Origin: Clostridiales bacterium
Lineage (GTDB): Bacteria; Bacillota; Clostridia; Caldicoprobacterales; UBA3941
DNA length: 12,924 nucleotides
Reading direction: 5' to 3'
NCBI GenBank assembly: GCA_012522165.1
Contig: JAAYKZ010000049.1
Span: forward strand, 1-12,924
A model generated the notes under the pieces. That model saw only the letters and a list, made by a program, of their open reading frames with translations, had not been told where the DNA came from and made no database searches. Below, in pieces: positions 1 to 8,017 of the stretch; position 1 is the first letter of the stretch; each line of letters starts with the position of its first letter. The position numbers and the translations under genes are program-made.

Positions 1-17
1 CATTAATATACATTCAG
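1..17. promoter_or_regulatory. Candidate ARG box (ArgR/AhrC operator) ahead of argC
   Basis: The 17 bases at the left edge, CATTAATATACATTCAG, contain TTAAT-ATAC-ATTCA. This fits the known ArgR/AhrC half-site pattern TGAAT-N4-ATTCA at all but one of the ten half-site positions (T for G). It lies 62 bases upstream of the argC start codon, where an arginine-responsive repressor would control the operon. The site may be one of a pair, since ARG boxes often occur in tandem, and the partner could be outside the window. Motif match only; binding is inferred. Confidence 0.5.
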
Positions 18-20
18 TTG

Positions 21-42
21 TATAATTATTTATAATTATTAT
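21..42 (+). promoter_or_regulatory. Likely argC promoter -10 region with a tandem 10-base repeat
   Basis: The 10-base unit TATAATTATT occurs twice back to back at 21-30 and 31-40, so two perfect -10 hexamers (TATAAT at 21-26 and 31-36) are available. For the first, the -35 box would lie outside the window; for the second no good -35 is visible at the right distance. The repeat is AT-rich enough that part of it may also act as a degenerate second ARG box. Good evidence for a promoter region, weak evidence for which hexamer is used. Confidence 0.45.
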
Positions 43-78
43 AGGGTAGATTTTTTACATTGTAAGGAGAGTTATTCA

Positions 79-1119
79 ATGATTAAAGTAAGCGTTTTAG
101 GAGCCACTGGTTATGGTGGCATAGAGCTGGTTAGGCTTCTAACCTCCCATCCAAATGTAGATATATATAAGTTGGTATCGCATAGTTATGCAGGCAAAAG
201 CTTGGCTGATGTTTATCCTAATTTCACAGCTTATAAAGATATTAGTCTAAGTAGTTTAGACATAGAGGAAATAGCTAATGGCAGCGATATTGTCTTTACC
301 AGCCTACCTCATGGTACTTCTTCAGAGATAATACCCCTTCTATATGAAAAAGGAGTTCGAATTATAGATCTTAGTGGGGATTTTCGCTATATCTCTCCTG
401 AGGTCTTTGAAAAATGGTATGGGTATAAACATCCCCATCCACAACTTTTAGGGGAATCTGTCTATGGTTTGCCTGAACTTTATAAAGAGGATATTAAAAA
501 GGCAAGATTGGTTGGTAACCCAGGCTGCTATCCAACAGGTGCTATCCTTACCCTGGCTCCACTGATAGCCAATAAGCTTATCGATCTTACCTCTATAATA
601 ATTGATGCTAAATCCGGCGCTACGGGGGCAGGTCGAGCTACTTCAGTAGACTTAAATTTCTGTGAAGTTGATGAAAACATCAAGGCTTACAAGGTAGCCA
701 CTCATCGCCATACTTCGGAAATTGAGCAGGAAATAAGCTTACTGGCTGGAAAGGATATAACTCTATCCTTTACCCCCCATCTTCTGCCTATCAAACGGGG
801 TATACTTAGCACAATATATGCCACATTGCTAAATACCCTGTCCTTTGATGATATATATGCCTTATACAAGGAATTTTATAAAGGTGCCTCCTTTGTATCC
901 ATATATACTGAAGGCAAGTTTCCTGAAGTCAAGTATGTAAATGGATCCAACCAATGTCATATAGGATTCGCTATAGACAAGCGCACCAATAGAATTATCC
1001 TGGTATCCGCCATAGACAATCTTGTAAAAGGGGCTGGCGGCCAGGCTATACAGAACATGAATATAATGTTTGGTCTAGATGAAACCACAGGGCTACCCCA
1101 ACTTGGCTGGTATCTGTAG
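79..1119 (+). CDS. argC: N-acetyl-gamma-glutamyl-phosphate reductase
   Basis: This cytoplasmic enzyme catalyses the NADPH-dependent reduction of N-acetylglutamyl phosphate to N-acetylglutamate semialdehyde, the third step of arginine synthesis. The 346-residue length is normal for ArgC. The N-terminal Rossmann motif GATGYGG (residues 8-14) binds NADP, the catalytic cysteine is Cys150 in NPGCYPTG, and the conserved HRHTSEIEQE stretch near residue 209 carries the catalytic histidine. The ATG start has a good ribosome binding site, TAAGGAGA, with AAGGAG at 64-69, nine bases upstream. It is the first gene of the arg operon; argB follows after 24 bases, without the argJ gene that often sits between them. 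A candidate ARG box lies upstream. Identity is secure. Confidence 0.97.
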   Translation: MIKVSVLGATGYGGIELVRLLTSHPNVDIYKLVSHSYAGKSLADVYPNFTAYKDISLSSLDIEEIANGSDIVFTSLPHGTSSEIIPLLYEKGVRIIDLSGDFRYISPEVFEKWYGYKHPHPQLLGESVYGLPELYKEDIKKARLVGNPGCYPTGAILTLAPLIANKLIDLTSIIIDAKSGATGAGRATSVDLNFCEVDENIKAYKVATHRHTSEIEQEISLLAGKDITLSFTPHLLPIKRGILSTIYATLLNTLSFDDIYALYKEFYKGASFVSIYTEGKFPEVKYVNGSNQCHIGFAIDKRTNRIILVSAIDNLVKGAGGQAIQNMNIMFGLDETTGLPQLGWYL

Positions 1120-1143
1120 CCCATTATTGGAGGGGAAAGTTTT

Positions 1144-2028
1144 ATGAATACGCTGATTTATAAAGCTAATATCTTGGTTGAGGCCCTGCCCTATATACAA
1201 AAACTTAGGGGAAAAACCGTAGTCATAAAATATGGCGGCAATGCCATGGTGGATGAAGATATTTCAAAAACTATTATGCAGGATATAACCCTTTTAAAAT
1301 ACGTAGGAGTGAATCCTGTGGTGGTACACGGCGGCGGGCCAAAGATAAGCCAAACCTTGGAAACCATGAATATTAAATCTGAATTTTACAACGGCCTTAG
1401 GATTACTAACAAGGATGCTATAGATGTGGTTCAAATGGTACTGGCCGGATCCATAAATAAGGACATTGTAGCCCAGATCAACTGTTTAGGAGGCAAGGCC
1501 ATTGGCCTGTGTGGTAAAGACGGTAACTTGATCCTGGCTGAGAAAAAGAAAAACATAGAAAATGTGGACCTTGGTTATGTAGGGGAGATCAAAAAAATAA
1601 ATAGTAAAATGATCGAGCTTTTAGCTGAGGATGAATATATACCTGTAATTGCCCCTATTGGAACAGACTCTAAGGGCCAAAGTTATAATATTAACGCGGA
1701 TACAGCAGCCGGCGAGATAGCCGCAGCCTTAAAAGCTGAAAAGCTTATCTTTCTTACTGACATTGATGGAATCTATCTGGATCCCAAGAATCCAGATTCT
1801 CTACTATCGGTTGTTTCAATACCAGAGATATATGAGCTTATGGATAAGGGGATTATATCAGGTGGTATGATACCTAAGGTCCTCGGCTGTATCAAGGCTC
1901 TCCAGCAAGGGGTCAATAGAACCCATATATTAAATGGTACTATCCCCCACCCAATACTACTTGAAATATTTACTGATAAGGGTATAGGAACCATGGTAGT
2001 AAAGGAGGCAAATTACAGTGGATTATAA
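1144..2028 (+). CDS. argB: N-acetylglutamate kinase (probably arginine-inhibited type)
   Basis: ArgB phosphorylates the gamma-carboxyl of N-acetylglutamate with ATP, the committed step when the acetyl group is recycled. The 294-residue protein is an amino-acid-kinase fold: the KYGGNAM phosphate loop at residues 29-35, the VHGGGP loop at 61-66, the YNINADTAAGEIAAAL substrate/nucleotide segment at 181-196 and GGMIPK at 240-245. The roughly 20-residue N-terminal helix before the first strand, and the C-terminal LLEIFTDKGIGTMV region, are features of the hexameric arginine-sensitive kinases, so feedback control by arginine is likely (inference). The ATG is preceded by GGAGGGG at 1129-1135. Its last 11 bases overlap argD, which suggests coupled translation. 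Confidence 0.97.
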   Translation: MNTLIYKANILVEALPYIQKLRGKTVVIKYGGNAMVDEDISKTIMQDITLLKYVGVNPVVVHGGGPKISQTLETMNIKSEFYNGLRITNKDAIDVVQMVLAGSINKDIVAQINCLGGKAIGLCGKDGNLILAEKKKNIENVDLGYVGEIKKINSKMIELLAEDEYIPVIAPIGTDSKGQSYNINADTAAGEIAAALKAEKLIFLTDIDGIYLDPKNPDSLLSVVSIPEIYELMDKGIISGGMIPKVLGCIKALQQGVNRTHILNGTIPHPILLEIFTDKGIGTMVVKEANYSGL

Positions 2029-3226
2029 GGAAATCAAAGAGCTGGATGAAAAGTATTATTTTAATACCTTTGGTTCCAGGCTGCCCATAGCCTTTGAATA
2101 CGGAGAAGGATGCACTCTCTACGACAGCCAAGGCCAAATGTATAGGGATTTTGTTGCAGGTATTGCTGTAAATACCCTAGGCTATAATCACCCTGTACTA
2201 CGAGAAACTATTATAAAGCAGTCAGCAAAGCTACTGCACTGCTCCAACCTCTTTTATATAGAGTCTCAGGCTAAATTGGCAAAGATGCTAGTTGAAAACA
2301 GCTGTGGGGATAAGGTGTTTTTTTGCAATAGCGGTGCTGAGGCCAATGAAGGCGCTATTAAACTGGCTAGGAAGTACTTTTATTCTAAGAATCTTTATAA
2401 ATACGAAATTATAACTACTCTAAACTCCTTCCATGGCAGGACCATGGCTACCCTAGCAGCCACTGGCCAGGAAAAATATCAAAAGCCCTTTGAACCCTTG
2501 CCCACAGGCTTTGTTCATGTGCCTTTTAATGATATTGAAGCGGTGGAAAATGCCATCTCCTACAAGACCTGCGCTGTGATGGTAGAGCCTATACAAGGGG
2601 AAGGGGGCGTTATACCTGCCACAGTCCAATATATGAAAGCCTTAAGAAAGCTTTGTGATGATAAAGGGATTCTACTAATCTTCGATGAGGTTCAAACTGG
2701 TATCGGCAGAACTGGAAAGCTATTTGGATATGAGCATTATGGTGTAGAACCTGATATCTTTACTCTAGCCAAGGGACTAGGTGGCGGAGTTCCCATAGGC
2801 GCCTTTGTGGCCAAGGATTTTGTTGCCACAGCCATGGAGCCTGGAGACCACGGAACTACCTTTGGGGGTAATCCTTTAGCCTGCACAGCTGCTTTAGCAG
2901 TGTTATCAACTGTTCTAGAAGAAGGCTTTCTAGAAAATGTGAAGGCTGTAGGTGAGTGTTTTATAAATCAACTTCTAGAACTTAAGGAAAAATTCCCTTT
3001 CATAAAAGCGGTTCGTGGAAAAGGCCTGATGATCGGTATGGAGTTAGAGGATACCATTTCCGGAAAAGAAATTGTCCTAGATATGCTTGACAGGGGCTTT
3101 ATCATAAATTGTGCTGGCAACAACACCTTAAGATTCGTGCCTCCTCTTATCATTCAAAAGGGAGATATTGATGCACTAATTGAAAATCTAGAAAATTCCT
3201 TTGGCAAGGAGAGTTGCAATGCCTAA
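2018..3226 (+). CDS. argD: Acetylornithine aminotransferase (class III PLP enzyme)
   Basis: ArgD converts N-acetylglutamate semialdehyde to N-acetylornithine, using glutamate as amino donor and pyridoxal phosphate as cofactor. The 402-residue product shows the class-III aminotransferase landmarks: NSGAEANEGAIKLAR (104-118), FHGRTM (138-143), DEVQTGIGRTGK (223-234) and the cofactor lysine Lys252 in LAKGLGGG. The start is GTG at 2018, chosen because AAAGGAGG at 2001-2008 is nine bases upstream and the protein then begins at the usual place for the family. It overlaps the end of argB by 11 bases and its own stop overlaps the carB start by 8 bases. ArgD enzymes can also act on succinyl-diaminopimelate, but the operon points to arginine. 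Confidence 0.96.
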   Translation: MDYKEIKELDEKYYFNTFGSRLPIAFEYGEGCTLYDSQGQMYRDFVAGIAVNTLGYNHPVLRETIIKQSAKLLHCSNLFYIESQAKLAKMLVENSCGDKVFFCNSGAEANEGAIKLARKYFYSKNLYKYEIITTLNSFHGRTMATLAATGQEKYQKPFEPLPTGFVHVPFNDIEAVENAISYKTCAVMVEPIQGEGGVIPATVQYMKALRKLCDDKGILLIFDEVQTGIGRTGKLFGYEHYGVEPDIFTLAKGLGGGVPIGAFVAKDFVATAMEPGDHGTTFGGNPLACTAALAVLSTVLEEGFLENVKAVGECFINQLLELKEKFPFIKAVRGKGLMIGMELEDTISGKEIVLDMLDRGFIINCAGNNTLRFVPPLIIQKGDIDALIENLENSFGKESCNA

Positions 3227-6200
3227 ACTAGACAATATAAAAAAAGTACTAGTCATCGGTTCAGGGCCTATTGTCATCGGTCAGGCAGCAGAATTCGATT
3301 ATTCTGGAACCCAGGCTTGTAAGGCCTTGCGTGAAGAAGGCGTGGAAGTAGTGCTTATAAATAGCAATCCACCTACCATAATGACTGATTTGGATACTGC
3401 CCACAAGGTATATATAGAGCCCTTGACCCTAGATATAGTATCAAAAATCTTGCATATGGAAAGGCCTGATGGTATTTTAGCCACTCTAGGTGGGCAAACA
3501 GGGTTAAATTTAGCTATACAGCTAGCCGATAGCGGGATTTTAGATGAGCTTAATATTAAGCTCCTGGGTACCAGCCTTTCCTCTATTAAAAAGGCAGAAG
3601 ACAGGCAGCTATTTAAGGAAACCATGAAAAGCATAGGTGAAAAGGTGGCCCAAAGCTTTATTGCCAGCAGCTATGAAGATGCTATAGAATTCGCCAACAA
3701 AATTGGTTTTCCCATTATAATCCGTCCTGCTTTTACCTTGGGAGGAACTGGCGGGGGCATAGCTCACAATATGGATGAATTCAAGGATATTGTATCCAAA
3801 GGCCTAAAGAACAGCATAATACATCAAGTATTGTTAGAGGAAAGTGTGGCCGGCTGGAAGGAGATAGAATATGAAGTCATAAGGGATAATGAGGACAATT
3901 GCATGGTAATCTGCAACATGGAAAATCTGGATCCTGTAGGTATTCATACAGGAGATAGTATAGTTGTAGTTCCTACCCAGACCCTAACTTCTCATCAAGA
4001 GGAGATGCTACGCAGTGCAGCAATTAAAATAATTAGAGCTTTGGATATAAAAGGCGGCTGCAATATTCAATTTGCCCTGCATCCCACTGAAAATGACTAT
4101 GTAGTTATTGAAGTTAATCCCAGGGTTAGCCGCTCCAGTGCCCTGGCCTCAAAAGCTACAGGTTTCCCAATTGCCAAAGTAACCAGTAAAATAGCCATCG
4201 GCTTTAACTTAAGAGAGTTAGACTGCTACCCACCTTCTGTAAATTATGTAGTTACCAAAGTTCCCCGTTGGCCCTTTGATAAATTTACATCAGCCTCCCG
4301 TATCCTAGGCACACAAATGAAAGCTACAGGTGAAGTTATGGCTATTGGTAGCAACTTTGAGGAATCTCTTCTAAAGGCCATTGACTCTTTGGATATTGGC
4401 CTAAACTACCATATTGGTATGGAAAAGATTAGCCAATGGGATGATAGCACTTTGGAAAACTCCCTAAAAAACCCCGATGACGAACGCATATTTGCAGTGT
4501 CCGAAGCCTTAAGAAGAGGTTACAGTGTAGATGAAATTCACAACATTACAAAGATTGATAGCTATTTTATAAGAAAGCTTAAAAATATAATAGATCTTAG
4601 TGAAAAGCTCCAAGCCCTATCTCTAGAGGGCCTAACAAAGGACATTCTGCTACAATGCAAAAAATATGGTTTCGGAAACAACTATATCGCTAACTTGATG
4701 AAAACAGAGGAAAAGCTTGTCCAAGAACTTTGTCACAAATACGGGATAAAACCCTCTTATCAGGGAATCAATGCCTGGCGTGAGAAATCCCAGGCAGCAG
4801 CACCTCCATATTTTTATTCCTGCTATGATTGCAGTGAAGATGCTACCTTACCTTCCCCTAAACCTAAGGTGGTAGTGCTAGGTGCTGGTCCCATACGTAT
4901 CGGCCAGGGTATAGAATTTGATTACTGCAGTGTTCATTCGGTAAAGGCCCTTCGAGAAATGGGATATGAGGCCATAATAATTAACAGCAATCCTGAAACT
5001 GTAAGTACAGATTTTGATACTGCTGATGTCCTGTATTTTGAGCCTCTTACCTATGAATGCGTTATGGATATACTGCGAAGGGAAAATCCTTTAGGGGTAA
5101 TAGTCCAGTTTGGAGGTCAAACGGCTATAAATCTAGCCTCTCCTCTTGCCCAGTCTGGAATAAATATTCTGGGTACTTCTGTGGTCAATATGGATAAGGC
5201 TGAAGATAGAGATAAGTTCCTGCAGGTTTTAACCCGTTTAGGTATCCCCCTACCTCCTGGAAACACCGCTTATTCCTTAGAACAGGCTATGAATATAGCG
5301 CAGGACATTGGATATCCTGTCCTAGTTCGCCCCTCTTATGTATTAGGGGGAAGAGCCATGGAAATCATATACAGCCCTCAGGAGCTGGCCAACTATATAG
5401 AAGGGGCAATCCAAGCCTCTGGACAACATCCTGTCCTGGTAGATAAATATATCGTAGGCAAGGAAGTAGAAATTGACGGAATAAGTGATGGCCAGGATGT
5501 AGTTATACCAGGTATTATGGAGCATATAGAAAAAGCTGGTGTTCATTCTGGAGATAGTTTCTCTGTCTATCCGCCTCAAACAATAAGCCAAGACATAAAA
5601 GAAAAAATCCTGGATTATTCCATTAGAATAGCTCGGGAGTTAAATATAAAAGGTTTATTCAATATCCAATTTGTCATAGATGAGAATGATGACCTATACG
5701 TACTTGAGGTTAATCCCAGAGCCAGCCGTACAGTTCCAATCTTTAGCAAGATAACTGGTATACCCATGGTGACTCTGGCCACAAGGATAATAATGGGCGA
5801 AAGTCTAAAGACCATGGGCTATACTACAGGACTGATTCCTGAATCAGCTTTGGTAACTGTCAAAGGACCTGTTTTCTCCTTTTCTAAGCTAGCTGAAGTA
5901 GATACCTTTTTAGGTCCTGAAATGAAATCTACTGGAGAAGTAATGGGCACCGATACCTCTTATGCCAAGGCCATGCAAAAGGCCATGATGGCTTCAGGAA
6001 TGGTGCTGCCAAAGATAGGCAATATATTATTTTCCCTTGCTAATAGGGATAAGGAAAAAGCCTTGCCCATAGCCCAAAGCCTTCAGCAAAGGGGCTATAA
6101 TATCCTAGCAACTAATGACACCTGGGAGTACTTTCGCAGTCATGGATTAACAGCTCAAAGGGTAGAAAAAGCAAATGCCTTAGAATTACTTAAAAGAAAC

Positions 6201-6431
6201 CAGATCCATGGAATTATAAATACTCCTACTTTAGGCAAGGTAAGCACTCGATTTGGTTTTCTTCTAAGAAGAAAAGCTATGGAATACAATATTCCCTGTA
6301 TAACCTCATTAGATACAGCTCTGGCTATGCTAAAAGTCCTTGAAGATAACAGCCCAATAAATATTTTCTCTTTGGATCAGTATTCTAGTAATTATGATAA
6401 AGGAGCAATGAATCATCATGGATTTATATAA
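3219..6431 (+). CDS. carB: Carbamoyl-phosphate synthase large subunit
   Basis: CarB makes carbamoyl phosphate from bicarbonate, ammonia and two ATP; the ammonia normally comes from glutamine through the CarA subunit. The protein is 1070 residues, the usual size. It has two homologous ATP-grasp halves: the first with VLVIGSGPIVIGQAAEFDYSG near the N terminus and an IRPAFTLGGTGGGIA loop; the second with VVVLGAGPIRIGQGIEFDYCS near residue 550 and a VRPSYVLGGRAMEI loop. A C-terminal MGS-like allosteric domain covers roughly the last 140 residues (NTPTLGKVSTRFGFLLRRKA). I chose the ATG at 3219 over the in-frame TTG at 3201, because AAGGAG (3206-3211) lies seven bases before it and MPKLDNIKKVLVIG is a standard CarB start. 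carA, commonly the gene just before carB, is missing here; argD occupies that place. Confidence 0.97.
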   Translation: MPKLDNIKKVLVIGSGPIVIGQAAEFDYSGTQACKALREEGVEVVLINSNPPTIMTDLDTAHKVYIEPLTLDIVSKILHMERPDGILATLGGQTGLNLAIQLADSGILDELNIKLLGTSLSSIKKAEDRQLFKETMKSIGEKVAQSFIASSYEDAIEFANKIGFPIIIRPAFTLGGTGGGIAHNMDEFKDIVSKGLKNSIIHQVLLEESVAGWKEIEYEVIRDNEDNCMVICNMENLDPVGIHTGDSIVVVPTQTLTSHQEEMLRSAAIKIIRALDIKGGCNIQFALHPTENDYVVIEVNPRVSRSSALASKATGFPIAKVTSKIAIGFNLRELDCYPPSVNYVVTKVPRWPFDKFTSASRILGTQMKATGEVMAIGSNFEESLLKAIDSLDIGLNYHIGMEKISQWDDSTLENSLKNPDDERIFAVSEALRRGYSVDEIHNITKIDSYFIRKLKNIIDLSEKLQALSLEGLTKDILLQCKKYGFGNNYIANLMKTEEKLVQELCHKYGIKPSYQGINAWREKSQAAAPPYFYSCYDCSEDATLPSPKPKVVVLGAGPIRIGQGIEFDYCSVHSVKALREMGYEAIIINSNPETVSTDFDTADVLYFEPLTYECVMDILRRENPLGVIVQFGGQTAINLASPLAQSGINILGTSVVNMDKAEDRDKFLQVLTRLGIPLPPGNTAYSLEQAMNIAQDIGYPVLVRPSYVLGGRAMEIIYSPQELANYIEGAIQASGQHPVLVDKYIVGKEVEIDGISDGQDVVIPGIMEHIEKAGVHSGDSFSVYPPQTISQDIKEKILDYSIRIARELNIKGLFNIQFVIDENDDLYVLEVNPRASRTVPIFSKITGIPMVTLATRIIMGESLKTMGYTTGLIPESALVTVKGPVFSFSKLAEVDTFLGPEMKSTGEVMGTDTSYAKAMQKAMMASGMVLPKIGNILFSLANRDKEKALPIAQSLQQRGYNILATNDTWEYFRSHGLTAQRVEKANALELLKRNQIHGIINTPTLGKVSTRFGFLLRRKAMEYNIPCITSLDTALAMLKVLEDNSPINIFSLDQYSSNYDKGAMNHHGFI

Positions 6432-7383
6432 CTATACTCCAACAAAACCTTTTAAAAAGAAACATCTTTTGTCCCTTAAAGATTTTTCTGCAGATGAAAT
6501 ATATCAGATTATAAGCTTGGCCTTAAAACTTAAAAGACAGCAGCAAAAGGGTATCCCCCATCCCCTTCTTAAAGGTAAAACATTAGGTATGATCTTTGCT
6601 AAATCCTCTACCCGAACCCGAGTATCCTTTGAAGTTGGTATCCAGCAATTAGGTGGTTACGGCTTATTCTTAAGCTCTGCCGATATTCAGCTAGGACGTG
6701 GGGAAACCATAAAGGATACAGCTAAAGTTCTGTCCAGATATCTAGACGGGATTATGATTCGTACCTTTGACCAGCAGGACGTAGAGGAGTTGGCAAAATA
6801 CGGATCCATTCCAGTTATAAATGGCCTTACTGATCTGTTCCACCCCTGCCAGATACTGGCTGACCTTATGACCATCTATGAGGTTAAGGGTAAGCTTAAA
6901 GGACTAAAACTTGCCTATATAGGGGATGGCAATAATGTAGCCCATTCTCTACTTCTGGGATGTTCAATTGAGGGCATAGATATCTCCATAGCCTGCCCAA
7001 AGGGATATGAGCCTGAAGATCAAATTGTTAAGCTTGCTCAAAACAAGGGTTTATCCTCTGGTTCGAAAATATCTATTACCCATGATCCCAAGGAGGTAAT
7101 GACAGGAGCTGATATAGTCTATACCGATGTATGGGCAAGTATGGGGCAGGAAAAGGAAGCCCAACAGCGGGTTAAAGCTTTTGCCAACTATCAAGTTAAC
7201 GCTAAGCTTTTCAGTCTGGCCAATGACCATGCCATCTTCCTCCATTGTCTTCCCGCTCATAGGGGTGAGGAAGTAACAGAAGAAGTAATTGACGGACCCC
7301 AGTCCTTTATTTATGACCAGGCTGAAAATCGCCTACATGCTCAAAAGGCCGTTATGGTACTACTTATGGGCAATAACCTTTAA
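6418..7383 (+). CDS. argF: Ornithine carbamoyltransferase
   Basis: ArgF joins carbamoyl phosphate to ornithine, giving citrulline. The 321-residue protein has the carbamoyl-phosphate loop STRTR (64-68), HPCQ (142-145), the ornithine-binding DVWASMGQE segment (237-245) and the catalytic HCLPAHRGEEV region (276-286), so it is a true ornithine rather than aspartate carbamoyltransferase. It overlaps carB by 14 bases. The Shine-Dalgarno AGGAG (6401-6405) is 12 bases upstream of the ATG, rather far, but no better in-frame start exists; the first dozen residues before KKKHLLSLKDFS are a small N-terminal extension. Being next to carB puts supply and use of carbamoyl phosphate in one transcript. A catabolic arcB role is unlikely, since arcA and arcC are absent. 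Confidence 0.96.
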   Translation: MDLYNYTPTKPFKKKHLLSLKDFSADEIYQIISLALKLKRQQQKGIPHPLLKGKTLGMIFAKSSTRTRVSFEVGIQQLGGYGLFLSSADIQLGRGETIKDTAKVLSRYLDGIMIRTFDQQDVEELAKYGSIPVINGLTDLFHPCQILADLMTIYEVKGKLKGLKLAYIGDGNNVAHSLLLGCSIEGIDISIACPKGYEPEDQIVKLAQNKGLSSGSKISITHDPKEVMTGADIVYTDVWASMGQEKEAQQRVKAFANYQVNAKLFSLANDHAIFLHCLPAHRGEEVTEEVIDGPQSFIYDQAENRLHAQKAVMVLLMGNNL

Positions 7384-7420
7384 TACTTTGATTTTAAAAT
7401 ATTAGTCAAGGAGAATAGAT

Positions 7421-7933
7421 ATGAAGGTTATTATAAAAAAAGCTACTAAGAGTGATATTCCGGCCATTCACAAAATTACAATAGAGGCCTTCCAAAAATA
7501 TGCCCTTGATCTAGGACTACCTGACCAGGTTAAAGCCTTAAAGGAAACCTATGAATCTATTGAAGAGGATCTGAAAAAAAAGATGGTGCTAGTGGCTTGG
7601 TTAGGAAATGAGCTAGTGGGCGCCATACGATGTGAAATTCTTCCCCCCGGAGATGTGGGTTACATCAGCAGATTTGCCGTCAAACCTGAAGTTCAAAATA
7701 TAGGGGTTGGAAAGGCCTTGATGTGTGCCATTGAAAAAGAAGTAGTAAAACATGGGGTCCCTCTCCTTACCCTCCATACTGCTTCTAAAATGGCGCCTCT
7801 AGTAAGGTTTTATTATGGCATGGGATATTATATCCATTCCACTACTACGGACAGGGGGTATATTAGAGCCTATTTTTGTAAGGAGTTAGAAGTAAATAAA
7901 AAAGATTTAATTAAAGACGTAAACACCAGATAA
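7421..7933 (+). CDS. GNAT-family N-acetyltransferase at the end of the arg operon
   Basis: The 170-residue protein belongs to the GCN5-related acetyltransferase superfamily. The acetyl-CoA pyrophosphate-binding motif is QNIGVGKAL (92-100), following the strand YISRFAVKPE (81-90); the late motif FYYGMGY (130-136) is also typical. There is no signal peptide or membrane segment, so it is cytoplasmic. The ATG has AAGGAG (7408-7413) seven bases upstream, and the gap from argF is only 37 bases with no visible terminator or promoter, so co-transcription is likely. The substrate cannot be read from the sequence. Because argJ is missing from this operon, N-acetylglutamate synthesis by a short synthase is one reasonable idea; acetylation of an unrelated amine or a protein is equally possible on sequence alone. 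Confidence 0.88.
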   Translation: MKVIIKKATKSDIPAIHKITIEAFQKYALDLGLPDQVKALKETYESIEEDLKKKMVLVAWLGNELVGAIRCEILPPGDVGYISRFAVKPEVQNIGVGKALMCAIEKEVVKHGVPLLTLHTASKMAPLVRFYYGMGYYIHSTTTDRGYIRAYFCKELEVNKKDLIKDVNTR

Positions 7934-7942
7934 ACTTGTTCT

Positions 7943-7997
7943 ATAAATAAAGTGGTTCCACTGACAATAAAATCATTCTTTATTTATTTGTTTTTTA
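7943..7997 (+). terminator. Probable terminator of the arg operon
   Basis: Ten bases after the GNAT stop codon, ATAAATAAAG (7943-7952) pairs perfectly with CTTTATTTAT (7978-7987) and is followed by a T-rich run, TTTGTTTTTTAA. The loop holds a second small hairpin, AGTGG-TT-CCACT (7951-7962). The stem is AT-only and therefore weak, but the position between two convergent genes supports a termination role. It may also serve the phosphoesterase gene coming from the other side, though the T-run favours the + strand. Confidence 0.5.
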
Positions 7998-8017
7998 ATT
8001 CATTGCTCCCGGTTAAT

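Noticed and set aside
1..78. T-box or riboswitch leader before argC
   Set aside because: Only 78 bases are visible, with no stem-loop, specifier or antiterminator; the ARG-box reading is simpler. A longer leader outside the window cannot be excluded.
3299..3634. Minus-strand frame of 111 codons inside carB
   Set aside because: Antisense to the conserved first ATP-grasp domain of CarB, with no start signals.
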